Of a stretch of 64,000 nt of DNA, positions 48,155 through 59,170 are shown piece after piece. Position 1 is the stretch's first letter. Each line of letters opens with the position of its first letter. The notes under the pieces are model-generated. The model was not told the DNA's origin. It was given only the letters and a program-made list of their open reading frames with translations, and did no database searches. Origin of the DNA: Phaeotremella fagi (Eukaryota; Basidiomycota; Tremellomycetes; Tremellales; Phaeotremellaceae); contig BCHU01000005.1 of the NCBI GenBank assembly GCA_001599715.1, forward strand, positions 372,001-436,000. The letters run 5' to 3'. A program made the position numbers and the translations under genes.

Positions 48155-51100
48155 ATGGGTGGATTCTCGTTGCTACCGATACTCCCAAATATCAAGCAGA
48201 AGGTCACCGCTCTGCATCAACATGGTTAGTATCTCCTTCCACTTGATTCAGCTGTCGTGCTGATCAGACTCTAGATGACCGCTTATATGTTGGATGTGCT
48301 TCTGGATTACTTCAAATCTACTCTGTCCAAAGTGCTCTGGATGGTAGCTTTGACGTCCCCACAGTTAAATTGATCAGTAGTCACACTCCGGGTAAACGGG
48401 CCATAGAGCAAATTGGTTATATCTCTGTCACGAAAGCTCTTGTCGTCCTAGCAGGTAAGTCTGCATTAATCTTTTCCTCAAATCATACTGACCAAATAAT
48501 TCAGATTCCACAGTAACATTGTACTATCTTCCAGATATAACTAAGCCCACTCCAACACCTTTGTCTCAAGCAAGAAATGCTCACGCCTTTGCTATCACAT
48601 CGTATACGACCAAAAATCTGCCCAAGAAAAACTCTGCAAAAAATGCCAAGACTGAAGTTGGTGTAAACCTTACTGAGAACGAGAGTGAAAGCTACACGAC
48701 TAGAGATCTTCTGATCATTGGGTGTAGGAAGAAAGTTGTTGTTTACGGTGCTGGCAAGGGAGGAATCAAAGAAGCTTGGGTAGGTGAAAGGATTGAAACG
48801 TACTTAGGAAGCTGACCACTGTTTATAGGAATCATCCTTACCTCATTCTCCTCGTAACATCATCTTTCCATTCGCATCTTCGACCTCCTCAAATTCACCT
48901 TTACCAGAAACCGTCCACCTTCTGTATTCTCCTACAACCTCTGTCATTCTACACATTCAACCAGAATCAGCTCAAAGAATGTCGATATCTGAGATACCAC
49001 AAGCAGCACCTCCTCCACCTGTAGGAGCGTCAATTCCATCTCCCAGCTCCCCTATATCTACAAGTGCTGGAACGTCTGAGCCAACAGCAGGAGGATTATC
49101 GATGGGAATAGGAGGGATGAGTGCCTTAAGTGGATTGGGAGGGTATGTTGGGTTGGGCAAAGGTGCATCAGTTCCAATTGGTATAAGGACGGTCGAAGGA
49201 GAGATTTTGTTGGCTCGTGAAGGTAAGTTTTCTTACAATCACCTCCTTGGTACTGATCCGCCTCTCAGACTTAGGAGTATTCTTTTCATCTGAAGGGAAT
49301 CATACGAGAAATGAATCTCTGCAGTGGCCTTCCCCACCTGATGCGTTAGGTGAGTGTCCGATTTACTGAAAGTTAGCTTGTTCTAGATCTCATATTACGC
49401 CATAGCATACTCGACCCCCTATATCTACTCTGCAATATCGATACCAGCTGTCACTCCTACCGGCAAGGCAGCTGCTACAGCCCCTGCAGCTCTTGTACCA
49501 GCTATTCAAGTTCACCTGGCCCCCACACTTTCGCATAGACAAACGATACTCGTACCACCACCAAGCACGGGTGCACTCAGCATCCAGACATTGGCTTCGC
49601 ATTCCCAATCCAAAGTGACTTCTGGAGATCGGCCATCACATCAGATACTTCTCGTGACTACACCGTTGGATAAAGTACTATCTGTTTCTGAAGGGAGTAC
49701 TATCTGGTCCATTCAATCCACCGAAATTGGTCAACAAATAGATGATCTTGTTCGTGAGGGAAGGGTTGCAGATGCTATTGGACTTGTGGAAGCTGTCGGA
49801 GAAAAGGATTTGACCACTGTGAGTATCATTGAATCACTCAGAGCTCATCGTCCCCTAGTCCCACCGGTTACCCCATTTGAAGACATTACTCGCTGTATCG
49901 CAATTTGCCAATGGCCAATATCAATCAGCTATTGACACCTTCCTTGCATTCAACGTCAATCCGTCCCTCGTACTCGCTCTATTCCCTTCAGCTACGATAT
50001 CTGGACCACTTCATGCACCTAAAGACAAATGGATGGAATTGTTTGGAGCAGTGGAAGGCGCGCGGTTGGCACCAGAAACCACAACTGTACCGACAGATAA
50101 CGACGAAACTGCTTCCGGAGGTGCAAAAGGATTGCTCAAGGGTATAGCACATTTAGGTCTGACTAAGAAGGAAAGTGTGGAAACTCTTAGGACAGCCGGT
50201 AGTGGTGGAAAGGATGAGGAGATAGCCAGTCCAGTTGAGGGAGATTCTGGAAAGGTTGGACCTACAATGAGTGGAGAAGAAGGTAGGTCAACTCAATTTC
50301 TGATATCATACCTTCTAACGCAGACAATTTTTCTAGATATGGCTCCACGTGCTGCTCTAGAAGCGCTCATGTATTTCTTATCGGATCGTCGACAAAAGCT
50401 TACAGGCGCAATCACCAATCTTTCCACTCCACTCCCAGCGGAATCAACATTTGCCCCATTGTCAGAAGTCCCAGCATCAGAACTGCATTCGATACCATCT
50501 ATCTCGATGACGGAATACACTCCGGAGCAGCTGTTGCGCATGGCTCAGATTATCTACACAGGACTCTTGAAAGTTTACTTAGTAGCTCGACCTATTTTGG
50601 TCGGAAGTTTGTGTAGAATCGAGAACTGGTGTGATGTCAATGAAGTTGAGGGTTTACTTAAAGCTCAAAAGGTTGGTAGATCTGCCTAGCCTAGTGACGT
50701 ACTGACATCATACGTAGAAGTTCGGAGACCTCATAGACCTTTATCAAGGGAAAAAGATGCACGGCAAAGCTTTGGACATGCTACATCAACTAGCGAAAGA
50801 CGAGGACGACCGTCTCGATAAATACCCACCTACCATCAGATATTTACAGAAACTCGGTCCTACCCAGTTGAATTTGATATTCGAATCAGCTCGTTGGGTG
50901 TTCCAAGAAGATCCCAAAATGGCTCTACAAGTAAATACCGTCTATCACAACTCTTTTCATGATTCTGACCCATTCTCTAGATCTTTACTGCCGACGAAGC
51001 AGAGGTTGAAGCTCTCCCACGGAAAGAGGTTATGCTTTATTTAGAGAAAATCAATTCGGATGCTTGTGTTGGATATTTGGAGCATGTCATCAACAATCTC

Positions 51101-52131
51101 GATGAGCCAAGCGCAGATTTACATGACAAACTTGTTGAATTGTATTTGGATAGAACTAGGGCGGCTGAAAAGGGAGGAAAGGGAGACAGTAAGTGACAAT
51201 TTGAAACTCCTTTCGCTTCTCCCATATTGACACTGTACTTGAAGAAGGTCGATCACCGCAATACGATACGCTATTGAACTTCCTCTCATCGTCGACTCAA
51301 TATCGACCATACCGGATATTGAGTCGGCTTGCTGGAGAAGGTACGTGTCAGCGTACGGAAATTGTTCATTTAACTGAGACGTACCAGAATTACCCGAAGC
51401 TCGTGCGATCCTCCTAGGGAGAATGGGGAACCACGAAGAAGCTCTCCAAATCTATGTCTACCGCTTAGAAGACTACTCGGCAGCTGAGCTGTATCTCTCA
51501 TTTTTTACTAAAAGTCAAGTCTGATGCTAATTTAATGAATCAGTTATTGTGCAAAAGTGTACGCCAAAACACCGGATCCCCACGGAATCTTCCTTCTCCT
51601 TCTTCGCCTCTATCTTCGACCCAAATCAAATAAATCAGAAACGAAACCAATCCTTCTGACACCTGCACTGACGTTGATCGCCAAACATGGAATTAAACTG
51701 GATGCAGAACAGGTCCTTGATCTTTTACCGCCGTTAGTGACGATGGAAGATGTTCGAGCGTTTTTCATGAGAACGTTAAGGGATGGACATAGTAGAAGAA
51801 ACGAACATTGGGTAGTGAAGAATTTGTTGAGTGCGAGGAAAGAAGAGGTCGAAAGGGGTTTGATGGGTTTACAGAGTCGTCGTGTGAGAGTTACTGATCA
51901 ACGAATGTGAGTGCTTTGCTATCCTGAAGTGGGATTTCGACTGAATGTGAATAGCTGCCCTCAATGTCATAAACGTTTGGGTCAATCGGCAATCGCTGTT
52001 CATGTCCCCAGGTGAGTAACCTCTTCTCAGCATACCTTCACACACCTTATGAAATACATCGTAGGGGAGAAGTAACACATCTACACTGCAAAGATCAGTT
52101 CAGCGAGAAACTCGCCAAACTTCGTGCGTAG
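48155..52131 (+). CDS. VPS39: Vps39/Vam6-type HOPS (or CORVET Vps3-type) tethering subunit
   Basis: Large vacuolar/endosomal tethering protein (~1000 residues). The start is read as MGGFSLLPILPNIKQKVTAL, joining over an intron to DDRLYVGCASGLLQIYSVQ, the first strands of the CNH (citron homology) beta-propeller. Mid-region: EIGQQIDDLVREGRVADAIGLVEAVGE and FANGQYQSAIDTFLAFNVNPSLVLALFP, the Vps39 domain 1 and clathrin-repeat pattern. Later come YLVARPILVGSLCRIENWCDVNEVEGLLK, KKFGDLIDLYQGKKMHGKALDMLHQLAK, and EEALQIYVYRLEDYSAAELYCAKVY. The C-terminal Vps39 zinc-finger domain ends ICPQCHKRLGQSAIAVHVPRGEVTHLHC. About twelve introns. Vps39 in HOPS binds the Rab Ypt7; its paralogue in CORVET is Vps3/TGFBRAP1. 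The sequence alone favours Vps39 but does not exclude the paralogue. Confidence 0.85.
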
Positions 52132-52309
52132 TCCCAAAAGATAACATAATACATACCTTGCATTTTATATACCAACCAAGTCTTTAAACATAAATGCAAT
52201 TGCTTGAAATCCATATCAAATGAAAATAATCACTACACTACAAATTCTAATCGTAAAGTCATAACAACAATCTTGACAAAAAACCCGAAGCCTTTGTTGA
52301 AGAAACAAA

Positions 52310-55300
52310 TTAACCACCTCCAGTCATGCAACCACAAAAAACCTTCTCGTCACACCCCTCAACTTGAACCACTACCTCTGATAACCCTCTTATCCGCTTT
52401 TTAAGAACTCTCTCAACCCTCCCAACGACTTTTTCGACATTCGCATATATGGTTAGTTGTTGTTTAACACCGTTAATCGGTGTATTCGAATGACGTGTTG
52501 GATCGTTTGATGAAGGTGAAGGCGAAAGTTGAATATGTATACTGCCGACTAATTCACCTTCGCATCTTGGCCAGAATCTTGGCGCTGAATAATTAGCTAA
52601 TCCTTCTACGGTTGATAACTTGATTATATCATCAGCTACGATATGGAATCTGATGAGAGAACGTACTTCGGATAAAGCAGCTCTGATATCTTGTTCGTTT
52701 TGATCACCAACATCTAAACATAGGATTCGACCGGAATCTATTACTAACGGGACTACACTTGCTACTATCAAAGCTGCAATGAAAAGACTGGCGATTGGAT
52801 CGAAGCCAGTCCATCCTGTTAGACGTATCATGATCGTAGATACTATTACACCAACACTGCCCAGTGTATCCTGCAATGGTTAATTTCAGTCATGACTTTT
52901 TGTAATGAAGAGGAGAAAAGTTTCATTGGACTTACTGCAAGTACGTGAAGGAAAACTCCTCGCATGTTGTGACTATGTGCATGATCGTGTCCGTGTCCGT
53001 GTCCGTGATCGTGAGAGTGGTTGTGTTCATGATCGTGATCGTGGGAGTGTCCGTGACTATGATTCGTAGAATCGTGGTCGTTGTGACTGTGACTGTGGCC
53101 ATGGTCGTGGTTATGCTTGTGATCATGGCTTTCTTCGTGCACCTGGTGATGGCCATTGTCATGGGAATGATCATGGTCACATTCATGATTATGACCATGA
53201 TCGTGATGATGAGAGTGATCGTGCGCGGAATGCGCATGGTGCGCTTCCGTCGAATGGGGAAGTAACGATGGTGCCAGCGACTACAATGATCAGTCGAGAA
53301 ACGTCAAAAGGTATTTTGGACATACATCTTCATTGTGTCCATGTCCATGACCATGACTATGTTCATGACTTGATTCTGGTTTTGCTGGTGCTGCTGAATG
53401 GCTGTGTTGATGATCATCATGTCCATGACTGTGACCATGACCATGATGATGATGTCCACCTGTTGCATACATTCCCCACAGATTAATCGCCAATCCGATT
53501 CCAGATACTAATAACAATTGATGCGTATCCATTTCTGGTGGATCGAATCTGTCGTGGATATGTTCAGTACGGCTTGCAACTGAGACCATGTACTCACACT
53601 CGTTGTATAGCTTCGAAAATAATGAATACAGATATGAGGATCAAGAAGCAGCCTACACCCATTAAATTCTGCTCAAGCACTCAACAAACTGAACTCACCA
53701 TTGGCAAATCCACTTAATGTTTCCACTCTGGAGTAGCCAAATGTGTATCGACCATCTGGCTTCCAGGTAGCCGCAACAGATGCCCATAGCCCAACAGCCA
53801 ATCCAAGACAGTCAAACAACATGTGTATGGCTACAATCGAGTAAGATTATTGATACCTCAAAGTTTTACAAAGGCTTACCATCTGAAATAAGACCCAATG
53901 AATTCGTCAAAACACCATAAGCCATTTGAACACCCATGTACGCCAAATTCAGTAAAAGAAAGTAGAAGATTCTAGACGAGGTGGGCGTCCTCAATATGGT
54001 TTGAAGATGAGGTCTCCAATTTGGTGGCAAGATACTGAGCAACGACCACTTGTTGACTGATGTTGAGACTTGTCGAGTGAATTTCCACTGAGACATGGTG
54101 TCAGCTAAGCCACCTATTATTCATAGCGTTTACTTACAGAAGAGGTTTCAATCTTCTTAGTTTTAGAGGGTGATAGAAGTAATATAGAAATGTAAAGTGG
54201 TAGAACGACGAAGGTATCAATAGCTGAAGGGCCGGGTTGTAAGGCGAAGAATTGGATGATAGGGATAGCAAGAAGGAAAATCAATTTATCGCGAGCGGTT
54301 CTGAGAGGAGGATCGTTTTTCTCGGTTGGACCGTTTGGCGAAGATGGCAGCGGGAGGTATGAAATGAGAGAACCAGCTGCAAGGGACAATATTGCAGTGT
54401 TGTCGACAGAAGGGTTTACGAAGGGACTTGGAGACTGCGATATACCCTACGATGAGAATGAGGTTATGTCAGCGATTGAAATTGAGAGATTATGATGTTA
54501 ACCCACAGTCAACCACAGAGCCAAGACCGATAGAATCGCAATAGACGCTCTGAGATAAATCGAGTCGAAAGTATCGGAATTAGCTGGGTATCCGTTTCTA
54601 CCTCCCTTCGGTAGTTTGATAAAAGAGAGGGCACCGGTGGTGACGATCAGACTGGCTAACAAAAAGCAATCGATTACAGGGGAAGTGGTATACGACAGAT
54701 GGAGAACAGATATTAGACAGCTGAGGGCTACCGAGGGTATATAGTTTAGGTACTGATGGATAATCAGCTTACATTATTTGGTGAGCTTACATTCGTTGGA
54801 TTTTCGGACAGATTGGAGCTGATGTTACTTGAACTCAACGCTAAGATGATTGTTCTACTTCATTTCAGCTGTCGTTCGTTGGTAAGATAGGATGTATTAC
54901 TCACCGTAAGGGCCCAGCTTGCCTCAGTACAGCGAAAAATGCTACACTTTGAATAGCTATGAGTGTGGAAGATAGCAGCTGTTGATGACTCGAAGTTAAT
55001 ACACGACCCATCATAAGAAGTCAAGCAAACCCACCTGCGTCTCTCCTTCAACCTCTCTTTGCTTTCCTTTCCTACTCCGGGTCTGATGTCTGATGGCTCT
55101 CAAACTCTGACCACCCCAGTATGCTATCACCAGCCAACCATTTCCTCCAACCTCATGTGGTCCAGTTAGAACCCAAGATTTACCTGCAGTAACAGCGAGT
55201 GCACCGATCAAAATTCGAGACACAGGTATTCGTTGAACGAATCTTGAGGGTGTGGTGGTATAACTACTCTGTCGTCTGATTGTACCAGGTCGAAGAGAGG

Positions 55301-55316
55301 ATGAAGAGGACTGCAT
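52310..55316 (-). CDS. MSC2: Msc2/ZnT5-type ER zinc transporter with giant His-rich loop
   Basis: Cation diffusion facilitator of the ER/Golgi that moves Zn2+ into the secretory pathway, normally as a heterodimer with Zrg17. The N-terminal half is an extra multi-span region typical of Msc2/ZnT5 (LRPGTIRRQSSYTTTPSRFV start, several spans to FVVLPLYISILLLSP). The CDF core then follows: FLLLNLAYMGVQMAYGVLTNSLGLISD, AIHMLFDCLGLAVGLW (HxxxD of the metal site), and HVLADTLGSVGVIVSTIM (second HxxxD). Between spans IV and V lies a loop of roughly 150 residues made almost wholly of His with Asp/Gly/Ser/Asn, split by an intron near 53287-53326. The cytosolic C-terminal domain ends EKVFCGCMTGGG. About ten introns; start ATG at 55316. 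Confidence 0.88.
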
Positions 55317-55963
55317 TGTAGCAGTTACGACTTGGATGATTACCTATGACAAGGTAGATATCTATTGACCAAGAAATGAAGATGAGAATGGTATTTTTAC
55401 CTTGAGTAAACGTTTAATTTCTGAGAAACGCATTGGGCGCGTCGGAAGACAATTTGCCGGAACCACGGGAAGGCAAAAAAGACTTGGCGAAATTTCGAGA
55501 TTGACGTCTCTGAAAAGAGGGGTTCAGGCAAAGATAAAGCTTCAGAGCTCGATTTCGTGTGAACGCGAATGGATCTGCCTTTAATCGAAGATGGTTGACT
55601 GATAAAGATAATGTGAGATGACTCCTTGGAGGTGAGGGAAACATTTAACCTGAATTTGCTATGCTGCGTATGAACTCATGCTCTCGAAATGATTGAACTA
55701 CACTTCCATCTTTCATTCTTATGCAAATCAGCTTGACTTCAACACTACAATCACATGTTCACCTGCCCAACACTGTCTCTGCCTGAGTTGTAAGACATTG
55801 ACGACAATTGGCTAGATCAGTTTTTGCCACTGAGCCACAATTAAACGGTCATTACCGAAAACCAAACACGACTTAAACTGACCAAGAGCGACAATAGCGA
55901 TAGGCAGGCAAATTGAAAAAGAGAAGCTAGAACTCCTTTCATTTGTCTACAACATCATCAGCA
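55317..55963. promoter_or_regulatory. divergent promoter region between Msc2 and SulP genes
   Basis: A 0.65-kb gap between divergent starts. Overlapping short frames on both strands near 55402-55644 lack support. No binding site recognised. Confidence 0.45.
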
Positions 55964-58900
55964 ATGTCATCTCCTCTAATCATTACTGGGCTCACAGATA
56001 ACGCATCCAACCCATCCCGCAATCCAACACCGTCATCTTCTCGTGTAGATCTTCGTAATAACCCTTCAGCGTTTTTCTTGAGATCAGAAGCTGGGGTCAG
56101 CGAAACTACTAGATTACTCATTCCTGATTCTGCTGGTGTTTCCTGGACCGAGTCTGTTGAAGCTACTGAAGATGAAGCGGAGAGTAGAGATTCTAATGGA
56201 AGAAGAAGAAACGGTGGGTTGTTACCTGGAGGTGATAATGCTCGTAAGTTAGCATTATTACAGCAATATGGCAATTTCGGTTTTAACCTCAGATAATACA
56301 GGTAAAAGAAAGAAGAGTACAACGATTGAAGTGGCCAAAAAGTTGAAGCAGAGGTCGAAATATTATGTTCCTGTAAGACAGTACTTTTTGAACCGGTGTT
56401 ATTCTGGCTAATCAATTTTTAGGTTACGGATTGGCTACCCAAATACAGCTGGTCTTTGTAAGTTCACGTCAAGCAAACGATATTGATAACCTCCAAGACT
56501 TTCGGGAGATCTCATTTCTGGAGTTTCTGTGAGTTATTTATATTTCTTATATCTGATCGTTCTAGGTTGCTTGTCTTTTAGTACCTCAAGTAAGTTATCT
56601 AAAGCTCGAAAGAGGATAGCTTAATCTCATACTTCAACCAGACGATGTCTTATGCTAGTGGATTGGCTAAACTTACACCCGTTGCTGGACTATGGTCAGC
56701 AGCCATCCCACCTCTTGTATATGCTGCTTTGGGGACATGTCGGTGAGTACTATCCTCGCAAAGCCAAACCAACAAATCTATTAGACAATTATCGATGGGA
56801 CCCGAGGCATCGTTATCACTTCTGATAGGTCAAATGATACAAGATATGGTCTATGGTGATCCACATTCTATTCCTGAACATCCAGAGATCGAAGCAGCTG
56901 CCATAGCATTGATTACCACGTTTCAGGTGAGTTTTGAAGCAACGATGGATAGCTGATCAGTTCAAGATTGGTTTGATAACCAGTTTACTGGGTCTTCTCA
57001 GACTGGGATTCTTAGATGTAGTACTTTCTAAGGCTCTTCTCCGAGGATTCATCACCGCAGTCGGAATCGTATGTATGAGCTTCTCACCAAAGGCTAACAC
57101 TATTTTATAGATCATCTTCATCGAGCAAATGATCCCAATGCTCGGTCTTGCAGAGATTCTCGCTCATCCCGAAGCTTTAACGGATCCCCCTACAATGCCC
57201 ATAGATAAATTGCTATTCATCTTCAGGCATCTCGGGTATGTTAATCGACTGACCGCTATCCTTGCCTATTCATCGTTGGCTTTCCTCATCACTTGTCGAG
57301 TTGTTAAACAATTCCTGGCAAGGAAAAGAGGTTTTGCTTGGCTTAAATTCGTTCCCGAAATTCTCATTTTGGTTGTCAGCACTACAGGTAAGTTCATTCC
57401 GACATTATCGTTCTGATGATTTTAGCAATGACTGGTTATTTTCGATGGGATAAACATGGAGTAGCGATATTGGGCAAAATCAGTGGAAGCAAGGCTTCAC
57501 CTTTCGGTTGGCCTTTGACTGCAGGTCGAATGAAATACTTCAACAGGACTCTTCCAACTGCTTTCGTTAGTGCTGTAGTTGGTGTTGTCGATTCTATCGT
57601 TGCTGCTAGAGAGACTGCTGCTAAATACGGATATGCTGTTAGTCCTAATAGAGAATTGGTTGCTTTGGGTGAGTTACATTGGTTGGTCAGTGCTAATGTA
57701 CAGGTGCAAGCAATTTGTGTGCTTCTCTTTTGACAGCTACCGGAGCAATCCCATTGTTTGGATCCATAACAAGTAAGTCTTAAAGAATAGATTGGATACA
57801 TCTTTATGCTTAATCGACAATCTTAGGATCTCGATTGAACGGCGCGATCGGAGCTAGAACCCAAATGTCAAGTATCATCACGTCGTTGATCATGATCCTG
57901 TCAATATTCTTCTTCCTGCCATATTTCTATTTCCTACCAAAGGTGAGTCTCCTCCTAGAAAAAAATTCGCTAACGAATCCCGCAGGCTGTACTAGCGGCC
58001 ATTATCACTCTAGTTGTTTATGCTAGTAAGTCTAGGTTCTCGGAGGCGTCTAACAGATCCAGTATTACAAGAAGCTCCTCATGATGTTCTCTTCTATTGG
58101 CGAATGAAGGCATGGACCGATTTCCTGCAAATGACAGGAACCTTCTTCTTGACCTTGTTTTTCTCTATTGAAGTATGCTTCTCTTTTGACACGTAGACGA
58201 TCTTAAAACTCACTTCCTCCTTTAGCTCGGTTTAGTAGCCAGTGTTGGCTTTTCTCTCATCCTAGTCATCCAAAAATCTGCTCAAACTCGTATCAAGATC
58301 ATTGGGAGAGTACCAGGTACAGATGATTGGTTACCATTAGATGAAGATGATGCTGCAGAAGAAGAGTTTGATAGAGTCGTGAGTTGTTTCATTGGATTGT
58401 AAATTCCATTTGATTAAATAACTTGATAGCTTGTTGTTCGAATCAAGGAATCACTGTCGTTCGCCAATACTGGTCAGCTGAAAGAGAGATTACGTCGAGT
58501 GAGTCGTCCTTTTTCTTGGGTTTTACCGAGCTAATAATATACAGTTGGAATTATATGGAATGCAGAAATCCCATCCATCCGATGCACCCCGTCGAGAATC
58601 GGCCAACGCGATCGTTCTCCACGTAGGAGATGTGAGTGATGATCCACTTTTTACGTTTTCTTGTTGATACTGACGATAGTCTTAGGTTGAAGAAATTGAT
58701 GCCTCGTAAGTACCCTGTTCTCAGTATACGATAATGAATCTAATGGACTATCCAGTGCAATCCAAATCATCTATGAGCTAGCGTCTTCCTACAAAGAAAG
58801 AGGTGTTGGACTTCATTTCGCCCATCTTCGTCCAGCCCATTATAACATGTTCCATCTCGTCGGGATGGACACTTTGGTGAGTCAGCTTTCCCTTTTTACT

Positions 58901-59018
58901 GAGGCAATCTCTCATGTAATTGTAGCTGGGTCAAGATCATTTCCATCGAAATCTTAGAGAAGCAATGCGAGCTATAGAAAGTTTAGGTTATGGAAATAGT
59001 ACCATTTCCAGATTCTAG
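55964..59018 (+). CDS. SulP/SLC26 anion (sulfate-type) transporter with STAS domain
   Basis: After a ~110-residue cytosolic N-terminus (with RRRNGG and KRKK basic patches) comes the SulP core: VTDWLPKYSWSLFGRDLISGVSVACLLVPQTMSYASGLAKLTPVAGLW, RQLSMGPEASLSLLIGQM, LLRGFITAVGIIIFIEQMIPMLGL, FVSAVVGVVDSIVAARETAAKYGY, GSITRSRLNGAIGARTQMSSII, and LAAIITLVVYAVLEEAPHDVLFYWR. The C-terminal STAS domain has IVLHVGDVEEIDASAIQIIYEL and ends with LREAMRAIESLGYGNST. Twelve or more short introns. Known: family members carry sulfate, oxalate, bicarbonate or other anions. The N-terminal extension and GIIIF core are like vacuolar/plasma-membrane fungal SulP proteins outside the classic Sul1/Sul2 pair. Substrate not determinable. 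Confidence 0.88.
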
Positions 59019-59170
59019 TTTCGATGAGATGATGTAGTATCTTTTAATCATTTAGAGTTCGATTTGTTTTCGTTCTTGTTTACCATTTTTGTAACCATTG
59101 AAAAATAACATAGATTTTATATGAATATACCGTGAGAATACAAAAATAAGACCAATCCATTATCCTACGA

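Noticed and set aside
52945..53265. Plus-strand frame rich in Val/Met/Ile that looks like a membrane protein
   Set aside because: It is the complement of the His-codon array of Msc2; His/Asp codons read backwards give Val/Met/Ile. The minus strand has the conserved transporter motifs on both sides.
52960..53480. Short-period repeats that could suggest a CRISPR-like or satellite array
   Set aside because: Period is codon-based and degenerate, with no constant spacer length. It encodes the His-rich loop.
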